A DNA stretch of 35,506 bases from SAR324 cluster bacterium (GTDB lineage: Bacteria; SAR324; NAC60-12): assembly GCA_015231885.1 (NCBI GenBank), contig JADGAT010000054.1:1-35506 (forward strand). The letters run 5' to 3'. The position numbers and the translations under genes are program-made. Under the pieces are notes generated by a model. It did no database searches, was not told the DNA's origin, and was given only the letters and a program-made list of their open reading frames with translations. Below are positions 1-6,874 of the stretch, piece by piece. Each line of letters begins with the position of its first letter. Position 1 is the first letter of the stretch.

Positions 1-80
1 TGCTGGAAAAAAAATTAATGCGGGATGTCCTTAAAAAAGGCGACATCTGGTTCAATACAGGTGATTTACGGAGTATGTGA
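1..80 (+). pseudogene. C-terminal-side fragment of a fatty-acid/very-long-chain acyl-CoA synthetase, prematurely ended
   Basis: Reading the frame that starts at base 3 gives an uninterrupted peptide containing KKGDIWFNTGDL and then RSM before a TGA at 78-80. The W-F-x-T-G-D-L block is the conserved motif near the adenylate site of ANL-superfamily acyl-CoA synthetases, most like the FATP/FadD6 group. In that family about 150 or more residues, including the F-R-W-K/R-x-E-N-V motif, should follow. None are seen in any frame nearby. The gene therefore appears cut off at about base 77, where unrelated DNA begins. The 5' part lies outside the window, so whether the rest is intact is unknown. The family call is fairly secure because the motif is distinctive; the pseudogene call rests on the missing C-terminus. 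Confidence 0.6.
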
Positions 81-328
81 CGGAAAAGAAAGCACAAGAG
101 ACTTACAAGGCCTTTGGGGGCAAAGAACGCGATGGGTTTTTAAAAGAAAAGTATAAAAAGAGTACTTCCAAATATGATGAGTATCTGTCAGGGCAACAGA
201 ATCGCCTTGCAAAATCAGGAGTAGGGGATGATTTTATGGCTCGCGCAAAAGCAGGGCGTGCTAGAGCGGTTGCACGTGCTCAGGATGCGCGCAACAATCT
301 AATACAAAACAGGAATGCTGCTCAATAA
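77..328 (+). CDS. Small basic Ala/Lys/Arg-rich protein of unknown function
   Basis: An 83-residue reading frame opens with GTG overlapping the stop of the truncated acyl-CoA synthetase fragment. A GGAG lies only 3 bases upstream of the GTG, which is too close for a good ribosome site, and no other start is available before a stop at 62-64. The protein is strongly charged and predicted helical, with a C-terminal half dominated by Ala, Arg and Asn-Gln. There is no signal peptide or membrane segment. I do not recognise a family. The composition resembles small phage structural or nucleic-acid-binding proteins, but that is only an impression. It could also be the tail of a gene joined to the broken synthetase by a rearrangement. 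Coding status is uncertain. Confidence 0.35.
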   Translation: MTEKKAQETYKAFGGKERDGFLKEKYKKSTSKYDEYLSGQQNRLAKSGVGDDFMARAKAGRARAVARAQDARNNLIQNRNAAQ

Positions 329-406
329 ACAGGTCAATCTATTGGTATTCTCGTGACTTTCATTGTTTCTTGCATATCAAATGTAGAAAATTTGTTTCCT
401 TATTAA

Positions 407-433
407 CCCACCCCAGCCCCTCCCAGGAGGGGA
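407..433 (+). repeat. GC-rich palindromic repeat, copy A
   Basis: The sequence reads CCCACCCCAGCCCC and continues into a hairpin with arms CCCCTC (417-422) and GAGGGG (427-432). Related elements lie at 11204-11234 (opposite orientation) and 35039-35068. All share a CC-x-CCCC-x-x-CCCC core followed by a complementary G-run. It resembles the small dispersed intergenic hairpins common in many bacterial genomes. Confidence 0.55.
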
Positions 434-677
434 TTTTATAACTCATCACCTGCCAAAAAAAGATTTTCTAAGTCTCTATTTTTTAGGTAGTGGTTAATTG
501 AGAACTGATTTGCTCAAATTGTAGTTAAAAATAAAGAGCTTTGTCACCATGTGGTGAAAAGAATCTTTTTTTGAAAACGATAAAGTTTTGCGAACGAAGC
601 GAGAAATAAGTTATCTGAGCGTATTATTCCATGTAGAGATTGATCATGGATAAACCTAACATATACAAAGGTTATTT

Positions 678-689
678 TTGTCTAGACAA
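678..689. promoter_or_regulatory. Perfect 12-bp palindrome upstream of the ubiquitin-like operon
   Basis: TTGTCTAGACAA is its own reverse complement and lies about 90 bases before the first start codon of the operon. Its place and symmetry fit an operator for a dimeric regulator. No regulator gene is adjacent, so function is inference. Confidence 0.3.
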
Positions 690-778
690 TGAGAAGTTAC
701 ATTGGTTAAATCCTCAAAACAATAATACCTTTTAACAAGCAGACCAAATCGTAAACCTTTCGTAAAAGGAAACACATC

Positions 779-1006
779 ATGTCAACAACAACATTATGGG
801 CATTGGTTGATTTTGAAAAAAGAGAGTTTACCGAAGACACAACGCTGGCTGATGTCATTTCTCTACGCAGCAATGAGAGCATTGTTGCCCGAAAAAGTGA
901 CGACAGCAAATGGGAGGTCATTCCCAGCCACAGCAAAAAATTGAAGCGAAAAATAGCCAAATATGATCACATCCTGAAAAAGCAATCCGGCATTATCAAA
1001 GGGTGA
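779..1006 (+). CDS. 75-residue protein, candidate ubiquitin-like modifier of the E2/E1 cassette
   Basis: First gene of a tight three-gene operon. It has an AAAGGA ribosome site 8 bases before the ATG. The protein has a predicted strand at residues 3-11, a second short strand, a short helix (about 23-29), two more strand-like segments (about 34-47) and a basic C-terminal helix, and ends in I-I-K-G. Size, position directly before an E2-like gene, and a terminal glycine suggest a ubiquitin-like modifier that could be activated without processing. The beta-grasp fold cannot be shown by eye: there is no clear match to ubiquitin or Multi_ubiq domains and no Gly-Gly tail. It could instead be an accessory subunit. 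The stop codon overlaps the next gene's start in GTGA, implying translational coupling. Confidence 0.5.
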   Translation: MSTTTLWALVDFEKREFTEDTTLADVISLRSNESIVARKSDDSKWEVIPSHSKKLKRKIAKYDHILKKQSGIIKG

Positions 1007-1503
1007 GGATGGGCAATGCAAAAGTGAGTTCTATTCAAGCCAGATTTTTACAAGCAGATATTGAAAACATTTACTGGCTGATGCAGGGGTACTTGCTGGA
1101 TGAATCGGAAGAATGCAAGAGTCGTATTAAAATCTACACGGAAGAAACAGGGAGCCTGGACTATCTGGTCTTTGAAAAATTCCCAATGCCCAAAGGGTAC
1201 AAAAAGTCCCATGAACACATCATGGCCATCATCAACAAATACCCTGATTTCCCTCCCTATGGTATTTTCATTGATGAACGCTCTCCTAATGTGCCAAAAA
1301 TCGAAAAAATCTTGAAGCAGCATATCCTGGAAAGTGACGTAGGCGATGCGATTGCAAAAGACCAGCATCAAACAGGATACAAGTGGCTTTGCTATCATTA
1401 CAATCGTAATGAATGGGCATTTTATCCCAATGATTTGAGCAGGGGTGACAATCTTGGCAAATTTTTTCTAAACCTCTATCTTGTACTGGATGGACAACTC
1501 TGA
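1003..1503 (+). CDS. E2-like ubiquitin-conjugating-fold protein (prokaryotic E2 family E type)
   Basis: 166 residues counted from the GTG that overlaps the previous stop; an ATG two codons later is an alternative start. The middle reads P-K-G-Y, then a hydrophobic strand, then YPDFPPYGIFID, as in the E2 core where a Tyr-Pro-x-x-Pro-Pro segment precedes the active site. Next comes W-L-C-Y-H-Y-N-R-N-E-W and an aromatic/Asp-Leu-containing tail ending in a long hydrophobic helix, typical of the Prok-E2_E family. C130 is the natural candidate for the thioester cysteine. In this family the E2 would take the modifier from the E1 encoded next and pass it to a target. No RING-type E3 is seen in the window. 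Family assignment is from motif memory, not a search. Confidence 0.7.
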   Translation: MRMGNAKVSSIQARFLQADIENIYWLMQGYLLDESEECKSRIKIYTEETGSLDYLVFEKFPMPKGYKKSHEHIMAIINKYPDFPPYGIFIDERSPNVPKIEKILKQHILESDVGDAIAKDQHQTGYKWLCYHYNRNEWAFYPNDLSRGDNLGKFFLNLYLVLDGQL

Positions 1504-1518
1504 CAAGCAACGCTTCAC

Positions 1519-3015
1519 ATGAGTAAAAACTATATCATCAAGCTGGAAGAGGATTTATTTTACAAAGTCTATCATTTTCTGATTCAACAAGCAGAAAAAG
1601 ATGACAATGAACGGTTCTGCTTTTTGTTCTGCCATACGGCTGTGAATAAAGGCGACGTGGTTTTCCTGCCTCAAAAAATCATGATTTTCCAGGAAGAGGA
1701 CATTGAGGTGACTCCAACCAGTGTTCACATCAAGCCAGAAGCTGCCAGGATGGCTTACATCCAATTCATTGACAGCGAATACAGCGGCTTGATTGATTGC
1801 CATTCACATCCATTCCAGAACACAGATGTCAGCTTTTCTCCATTAGATGACCGGGACGATATTCAGAAATACATGGAAGTCCTTCCAGATTTGCAGGAAG
1901 GAAAACAGCTCAACAATAGTAAAGCCACTGTCTATATGCATTCAATGGTATTTGGGCAAAAAAATATTGCTTCCAGAACCTTTGACGCGGAAAAAGCAGA
2001 GTTCATCCCTACCAACAAAATTGTCCTAATCGGAGAAACTATTAAAGAAATTGAGCCGGCCAACAAAGGCACGCCTGGAGAAATGAGCCCAGCGTACAAA
2101 GAAATTGTCAAAAGGCAGGTCTCTGCTTTTGGTGAGGAAGGACAAAAAAAAATTCAAAATTTAAAGGTAGGGATGGTAGGGATCGGAGGGGTTGGTTCCA
2201 TCGTTACGGAAGGATTGTGTCGAATTGGGGTAAGCAACCTCCTCTTGATTGATGATGACACCATCGAAACCTCAAATCTCAATCGCTGGCAAGGAGGAAA
2301 GCCAAGCGATGTTGGGAAAAAAAAAGTAACCGTATGTGCCAGAAACTTAAAAAAAATATTTGATGGTTTACAAATTGAGAAAATTCCCAAGAGCCTGTTC
2401 AGCCAGCAATCTTTTGATGCTTTGAAGACAGTCGATTGTATCATTGGAGGGCTGGACAATCCGGAAACCAGGTACTTTCTCAATCGAATTGCCATACAAT
2501 ACTTGATTCCCTACCTGGATGCCGGGGTTGTTATTGAAACCGCAAAGAAAACAGAAATTACCAGTTTGAAATCAAGAGTCGGTGCGGTGATTCCAGGGAT
2601 TACGCGTTGCTTCGACTGTAGCGGTGTCGAATACTATGATAAAAAAGAAGTGGGGCAGTTTTTTCTGGATATCACCACCAGAGAAGAGGTGAAGCGTGCG
2701 GGATACATCATTGATGCAGAGCATGTCGATGCACCAGCGGTATACCCTCTCAATGCCCTGGTTTCAGGAATGCTTCTGCTGGAGCTGATGAATCTCTTCA
2801 CAGGCTACAAAGAGGGTTATTGGAATATTCAACTGGATTTTATGGAAATGAACACCAACATCAAAAAATCATGCGGCTTGCACAACGAATATGAAGAGCA
2901 CGATCCAAACTGCTTATTGTGCAATTTCTATAAAGGGTTAGGAGATTTTGAACCCCTTGCCAAATATTATGCTTTTAACAGACAAAAATCTTTCCCTTCA
3001 GTACTCAATCCCTAA
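1519..3015 (+). CDS. JAB/JAMM peptidase - E1-like (ThiF/MoeB superfamily) adenylyltransferase fusion
   Basis: 498 residues in two parts. Residues 1 to about 170 form a JAMM metalloprotease domain: Glu31, His95-Ser-His97-Pro, Ser107 and Asp110 match the E, HxH, SxxD zinc ligands and catalytic residues of deubiquitinase-like JAB proteins. Residues about 190-450 are an E1-like Rossmann domain with GxGxxG at 221-226, an acidic strand end (LLLIDDD) and the N-x-N-R motif. Zinc-site cysteines are C364/C367 (after IPGIT) and C464/C467, as in UBA3-type E1s. No cysteine lies between C367 and C452, so the usual E1 thioester cysteine is not evident. The protein probably adenylates the modifier and may also cleave it from targets. 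It ends 18 bp inside the convergent HAD gene. Confidence 0.88.
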   Translation: MSKNYIIKLEEDLFYKVYHFLIQQAEKDDNERFCFLFCHTAVNKGDVVFLPQKIMIFQEEDIEVTPTSVHIKPEAARMAYIQFIDSEYSGLIDCHSHPFQNTDVSFSPLDDRDDIQKYMEVLPDLQEGKQLNNSKATVYMHSMVFGQKNIASRTFDAEKAEFIPTNKIVLIGETIKEIEPANKGTPGEMSPAYKEIVKRQVSAFGEEGQKKIQNLKVGMVGIGGVGSIVTEGLCRIGVSNLLLIDDDTIETSNLNRWQGGKPSDVGKKKVTVCARNLKKIFDGLQIEKIPKSLFSQQSFDALKTVDCIIGGLDNPETRYFLNRIAIQYLIPYLDAGVVIETAKKTEITSLKSRVGAVIPGITRCFDCSGVEYYDKKEVGQFFLDITTREEVKRAGYIIDAEHVDAPAVYPLNALVSGMLLLELMNLFTGYKEGYWNIQLDFMEMNTNIKKSCGLHNEYEEHDPNCLLCNFYKGLGDFEPLAKYYAFNRQKSFPSVLNP

Positions 3016-3609
3016 TTTTTTCAGATCCTGTGTGAGCTGTTGTGCGTTCTGAAACCGAATGGCATGCATCCCTGCTTTTTCTGCTCCTTCCACGTTTTCC
3101 TGCACATCATCAATAAAAACCGATCGTTGTGCCTCAATCTCATATTTTTCCAGAAATAACTGATAAAATGTCAAACTTGGCTTTCTACAGCCTACTTCTC
3201 CTGATACGAAAATTCCTTCAAACAAATCTAAAACCTTATACCGTTTCCTGGCAATGGGGAATTTTTCTTTTGACCAGTTGGTCAGCGCATAAACAGGAAT
3301 TTTTTCCTTTTTCAACGCAAACAGAATATCTGCCACTTCTTCATCAACCCCACCCAACATCTCTTCCCATAGGAAATCATAGGCATCAATAGCCTCCGCA
3401 TACTCCGGATATTGCCTTTTGAGCAACGTCCTTCCCTCTTGAAATGGCCTCCCCGCATCCTGTTCGGAATTCCAAGCTAATGTACAGACATGAGACAAAA
3501 AATATTCTATTTTCTCGGAATCCTGATTAAAAATTTTCTGATAAAGGTGCTTTGGATTCCAATCAATCAACACTCCACCCAAATCAAATACTACCGTATC
3601 AACCATCAT
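2998..3609 (-). CDS. HAD-superfamily phosphatase (subfamily IA, YihX-like)
   Basis: 203 residues. The N-terminal VVFDLGGVLIDW contains the nucleophile Asp9, with Gly in place of the usual second Asp, as in the YihX/epoxide-hydrolase-N-terminal branch. Motif II is LTNW, the lysine of motif III is in the CRKPS segment, and motif IV is FIDD. An alpha-helical cap lies between motifs I and II. YihX of E. coli dephosphorylates glucose 1-phosphate. The gene follows the phosphohexomutase gene by only 8 bp, so an action on sugar phosphates is plausible but inferred. Haloacid dehalogenase activity is a less likely alternative. Its 3' end overlaps the E1-like gene by 18 bp. Confidence 0.85.
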   Translation of the reverse strand: MMVDTVVFDLGGVLIDWNPKHLYQKIFNQDSEKIEYFLSHVCTLAWNSEQDAGRPFQEGRTLLKRQYPEYAEAIDAYDFLWEEMLGGVDEEVADILFALKKEKIPVYALTNWSKEKFPIARKRYKVLDLFEGIFVSGEVGCRKPSLTFYQLFLEKYEIEAQRSVFIDDVQENVEGAEKAGMHAIRFQNAQQLTQDLKKLGIEY

Positions 3610-3617
3610 AGACCAGC

Positions 3618-5336
3618 CTAAATAAGAAGATCCTTTTTAATTTTCTGCAAGGATTCCGCTACTTCTTCCGCATTGGCACCTTGGAGATTAAAATAATATT
3701 TAATTTTGGGTTCTGTTCCAGAGGGACGGACAACCACTCGACAATCGTCTTCCAGGTAAAAAGTAAGCACGTTGGACCTTGGCAGTCCTGGGCCAGGCTT
3801 AGCTGTTGAAGACCCGGGAGTGATGACCACATTTTCCTGAAAATCAATGATTTGCTGCAGTCGCTTTCCTCCAATCTGTTGAGGAGGATTCTGACGGAAT
3901 TCAGTCATCATTGCTGCAATTTTTTCTTTACCTTCCACTCCCGGAAGCGTTTGGGTCTCCAAATCATCCAGGTGGTAGCCAAACTGCTGATAGAGCACAT
4001 GGAGCTGGTCAAGCGGAGTTTGGCCTTTTGCCTGCAATGCTGCCGTTAATTCAGCAAAAGCCATGGCTGCCCACACTCCATCTTTATCTCCCACATTGTG
4101 ACCCACAAGATAGCCCAGGCTCTCTTCCATTCCAAACACAAAAGTTCCGGTCCCTTCATTTTCCATTTTACTGGCTGCCGCCCAAATCCATTTAAAACCC
4201 GTGAGTGTCTCAACAACTTGCAGCCCATACGCCTGGGCCACTTTCTTTCCAAGTGGGGATGTCACATTTGTCAGCACCAATGCCCCATCCTTTGGCAACC
4301 TTCCAGATGCCTGCAATTTTTTTAAATAGTCATCCAGCAGCAAGACTCCCACCTGGTTTCCATTCAAGCGATGCCATTCCTTGTCGTGGCGCACCATCAC
4401 CCCCAACCGATCGGCATCTGGATCATTTGCCATAATCAGACAATCGTCAGGCCCTGCCAGGGCTATTGATTTTTCAAAAACTCCTGGGTCTTCAGGATTC
4501 GGTGATGTTACCGTTGGAAAATTACCGTCAGGCTCTGCTTGTTCAGCAACCAGTGTGAATTTTTTGAATCCTCTTTTCTGTAACATAGATGGAACAGAGC
4601 GGACACCCGTACCATGTAAAGGGCTATAAATTATACCGGCCTTCTCATTTTGTTCAAGACTCCCAAGGGCCAATTCATCCAAAGCATTCAAGTAAGCCGC
4701 ATCCGATTCTTCAGTCAGCCATTGAATTTTCCCCTCTTTGAGTGCTTGTCCAAAATCCATGCTGGAAATATCACCCATGTCGGCAACACCACGTACCTGC
4801 TGGATGATTTCCTGATCTTCAGGAGGAATAATCTGTCCTCCATTCTTCCAGTACACCTTATATCCATTATATTCTGGAGGATTATGGCTGGCTGTAATCA
4901 CAATCCCGGCAATTGCTTTTTGCCGCAACACCTCAAAAGATATCAAAGGAGTGGGGGCAAGTTTTTTGAAAAGATAGACCGGGATACCATGGCCTGCCAG
5001 GACTTCTGCTGCAGACTGTGCAAACAAAAACGAATGATGACGGGAGTCATAGCCGATTACCACTCCAGCATGTGAATCACTGGGGTTTTCTCTGATATAG
5101 CGAGCCAATCCTTCTGTTGCCTGACGCACTGTATAACGATTCATTCGGTTGATCCCTGCTCCCATGATCCCTCGCATCCCCCCAGTACCAAATTCCAAAG
5201 GAGAGATAAATCGCTCTATCAATTCTTCTTCATTGCAACCATCTAATAGTTTTTGAACTTCTGCACGGGTTGATTGATCAAACGTTACTGAGTTGGCCCA
5301 ATATCGAGCCATTTTATCAATTGACGATTTCATCAT
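3618..5336 (-). CDS. pgm: Phosphoglucomutase/phosphomannomutase (alpha-D-phosphohexomutase)
   Basis: 572 residues, the usual length of the long bacterial PgcA-like class. It interconverts hexose 1- and 6-phosphates via a phosphoserine. The active-site loop TASHNPPEYNGYK puts the phosphoserine at S150. The metal loop DPDADR is at 305-310, the sugar-specificity loop GMEESLGY is near 400, and the phosphate-binding RPSGTEPK is near the C-terminus. Two consecutive ATG codons occur at the 5' end. AAGGA is best spaced for the second, so the protein may start at 5333. It is co-directional with the HAD phosphatase downstream. Together with GalU nearby, it would supply glucose 1-phosphate for UDP-glucose synthesis. 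The preferred sugar cannot be read from sequence. Confidence 0.92.
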   Translation of the reverse strand: MMKSSIDKMARYWANSVTFDQSTRAEVQKLLDGCNEEELIERFISPLEFGTGGMRGIMGAGINRMNRYTVRQATEGLARYIRENPSDSHAGVVIGYDSRHHSFLFAQSAAEVLAGHGIPVYLFKKLAPTPLISFEVLRQKAIAGIVITASHNPPEYNGYKVYWKNGGQIIPPEDQEIIQQVRGVADMGDISSMDFGQALKEGKIQWLTEESDAAYLNALDELALGSLEQNEKAGIIYSPLHGTGVRSVPSMLQKRGFKKFTLVAEQAEPDGNFPTVTSPNPEDPGVFEKSIALAGPDDCLIMANDPDADRLGVMVRHDKEWHRLNGNQVGVLLLDDYLKKLQASGRLPKDGALVLTNVTSPLGKKVAQAYGLQVVETLTGFKWIWAAASKMENEGTGTFVFGMEESLGYLVGHNVGDKDGVWAAMAFAELTAALQAKGQTPLDQLHVLYQQFGYHLDDLETQTLPGVEGKEKIAAMMTEFRQNPPQQIGGKRLQQIIDFQENVVITPGSSTAKPGPGLPRSNVLTFYLEDDCRVVVRPSGTEPKIKYYFNLQGANAEEVAESLQKIKKDLLI

Positions 5337-5367
5337 TTTCCTTGTTTTGCGGGTAGAAAAAAGTGTA

Positions 5368-6318
5368 CTACAAATGCTGCATCAGCACTTCGTCATCTGC
5401 CTGAATAACAATCTCTTTTTGGGAAACCGGATGAACAAAGCATAATTTGGAGGCATGTAACAATTGACGGTGTGTGGGAAAGTTCTGTGAACGCAGATAG
5501 GCCTCTCCCTGCTCCAGCCATTTGACAAACCCATCGTCCTTCAAACCATACAATTTATCACCTACAATGGGGCAGCCCAAATAGGTAACATGGATGCGTA
5601 TCTGATGTGTTCGCCCAGTCAGTGGCGCTACTTCCACTTTTGCATAATCTCCCAATCTTTCCAGTTCCTCAAAGTGAGTTTTGCTCGGCTTTCCAGTCAG
5701 TACAATTCCCTGCTTGATCCGAACTTCACTATCAGGGTCTCTTCCAATCGGCAGGGACACATACATTTGCTTAAAGGGTAGAGGGCGGCTGAGGATGGCA
5801 CTATAAATTTTCTTAACTTGATATTCCCGGAACTGCTTTGCCATCAATTGGGCAGTTTCCTTCTGTTTTGCAAACAATATAATCCCACTGGTTTCACGAT
5901 CCAGGCGGTGCAGTGTGTACAGTTTTTTCCATCCAAACGCATCTTTGACAACATGCACCAGTGTATTTTTGAAGTACTTTCCAGAAGGGCTTGTTGGCAA
6001 ATTTCCCGATTTGTTCACGGCAATCAAATGCTCATCTTCATAAATCACTTCAAAAAATGGATCCACTTCAGGTTCTAGGTAATCAGGCCGTAAATAAGTA
6101 ATCTTTTGGCCATTTTTTAACAAGTGATTGGCATCACCAGGTTTTTGATTAACAAATAAACGTCCTTCTGCGATGTGATCCAGCCATGCCTCTCGGTCGT
6201 GATAACGGAACTTGCGCAACAGGAAACCCAATAAAGTCTCCGGTTCCTGATTGACCTGCATGTACTGAAATGATAGTTCAGTATGATTTGACTCAGTCTT
6301 TAAGCCCATGAAGGACAC
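5368..6318 (-). CDS. RluA-family RNA pseudouridine synthase
   Basis: 316 residues. An N-terminal S4-like region (FLLRKFRYHDREAW to GRLFVNQ) precedes the catalytic domain. The catalytic motif is HRLDRETSGI, whose Asp is the nucleophile for uridine isomerisation. The LTGRTHQIRIH motif follows about 80 residues later. Both define the RluA/RluC/RluD/TruC group. Which rRNA or tRNA uridine is modified cannot be judged. The first start is GTG at 6318; an in-frame ATG at 6309 is an alternative and neither has a strong ribosome site. The gene lies upstream of the phosphohexomutase gene and could share its transcript. The DUF4262 gene diverges upstream. Confidence 0.9.
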   Translation of the reverse strand: MSFMGLKTESNHTELSFQYMQVNQEPETLLGFLLRKFRYHDREAWLDHIAEGRLFVNQKPGDANHLLKNGQKITYLRPDYLEPEVDPFFEVIYEDEHLIAVNKSGNLPTSPSGKYFKNTLVHVVKDAFGWKKLYTLHRLDRETSGIILFAKQKETAQLMAKQFREYQVKKIYSAILSRPLPFKQMYVSLPIGRDPDSEVRIKQGIVLTGKPSKTHFEELERLGDYAKVEVAPLTGRTHQIRIHVTYLGCPIVGDKLYGLKDDGFVKWLEQGEAYLRSQNFPTHRQLLHASKLCFVHPVSQKEIVIQADDEVLMQHL

Positions 6319-6412
6319 TTTCTTTGAATTATAAGGAGTGGCATGAAACTTTCATAACATGACCAAAAGGGACTTCAAAACAAGACAGACGACTCGCAAG
6401 AAAGAAGGACAA

Positions 6413-6856
6413 ATGGATGGGATGAAATTATCCGCAGAAGCGGTAAACGATAAAGTTCGTTCTGATATTGAACAATATGGATGGAGTATTATCGCTTCTG
6501 AATTTCAAGGAGGAATCTATGCTCATACCATCGGCTTGGAACAAAGTTTCAAGCATCCTGAAATAGAGGTACTGGGACTCAACGAAGAACTGGCAACCGT
6601 ATTTCTCAATGAACTGGCCAAGTTAGTGAAACAGGGAACTGAGCTGAAAAACGGTATGACCATTTCCGATTTTGTAGAAGGATACGAACTGATGCTGGTC
6701 ACCAATCCTTCTGATCCCAATGGTGAACCAACAATTGATGGTCGATTACGCTTAATTTGGCCTGATACCAATCATCGCTACCCCTGGGACAACGATTGTG
6801 CCGCTGATTGCTCAATCCAGTCCCTTTTACCTGAGTCTTTGCCAGCTGCTGATTAA
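6413..6856 (+). CDS. DUF4262-domain protein
   Basis: 147 residues from the chosen start. AAGGAC lies 5 bases before this ATG; an earlier in-frame ATG at 6359 would add a basic 18-residue leader but has no visible ribosome site. The pattern IYAHTIGLEQSFKHPEIEVLGL is the hallmark of DUF4262: a Y/F-x-x-TIGL segment followed by HPE. The family is of unknown biochemical function and widespread in bacteria. The protein is acidic and soluble, without signal or membrane segments. It stands alone between divergent and convergent neighbours, so the context gives no further clue. Confidence 0.8.
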   Translation: MDGMKLSAEAVNDKVRSDIEQYGWSIIASEFQGGIYAHTIGLEQSFKHPEIEVLGLNEELATVFLNELAKLVKQGTELKNGMTISDFVEGYELMLVTNPSDPNGEPTIDGRLRLIWPDTNHRYPWDNDCAADCSIQSLLPESLPAAD

Positions 6857-6874
6857 ACCACAAGTAGACATTCT

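Larger units (their letters stand above)
329..778. other. Non-coding stretch between the small ORF and the ubiquitin-like cassette
   Basis: About 450 bases without a convincing gene. It holds a GC-rich hairpin repeat at 407-433, a short dyad at 544-557 (arms TCACCA and TGGTGA around TG), and a perfect 12-bp palindrome at 678-689. The remainder is AT-rich. No tRNA or transposase remnant could be recognised. The last 100 bases presumably contain the promoter of the downstream operon. Confidence 0.6.

Noticed and set aside
544..557. Short dyad TCACCA-TG-TGGTGA as a terminator
   Set aside because: No T-run directly after it on either strand and no gene ending close by; kept only as part of the non-coding stretch.
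1048..1398. Open minus-strand frame of 116 codons
   Set aside because: It lies fully inside the E2-like gene, has no ribosome site or family resemblance, and is a shadow of that gene.
4650..5075. Plus-strand frame of 141 codons
   Set aside because: Antisense shadow of the phosphohexomutase gene, whose motifs are complete.
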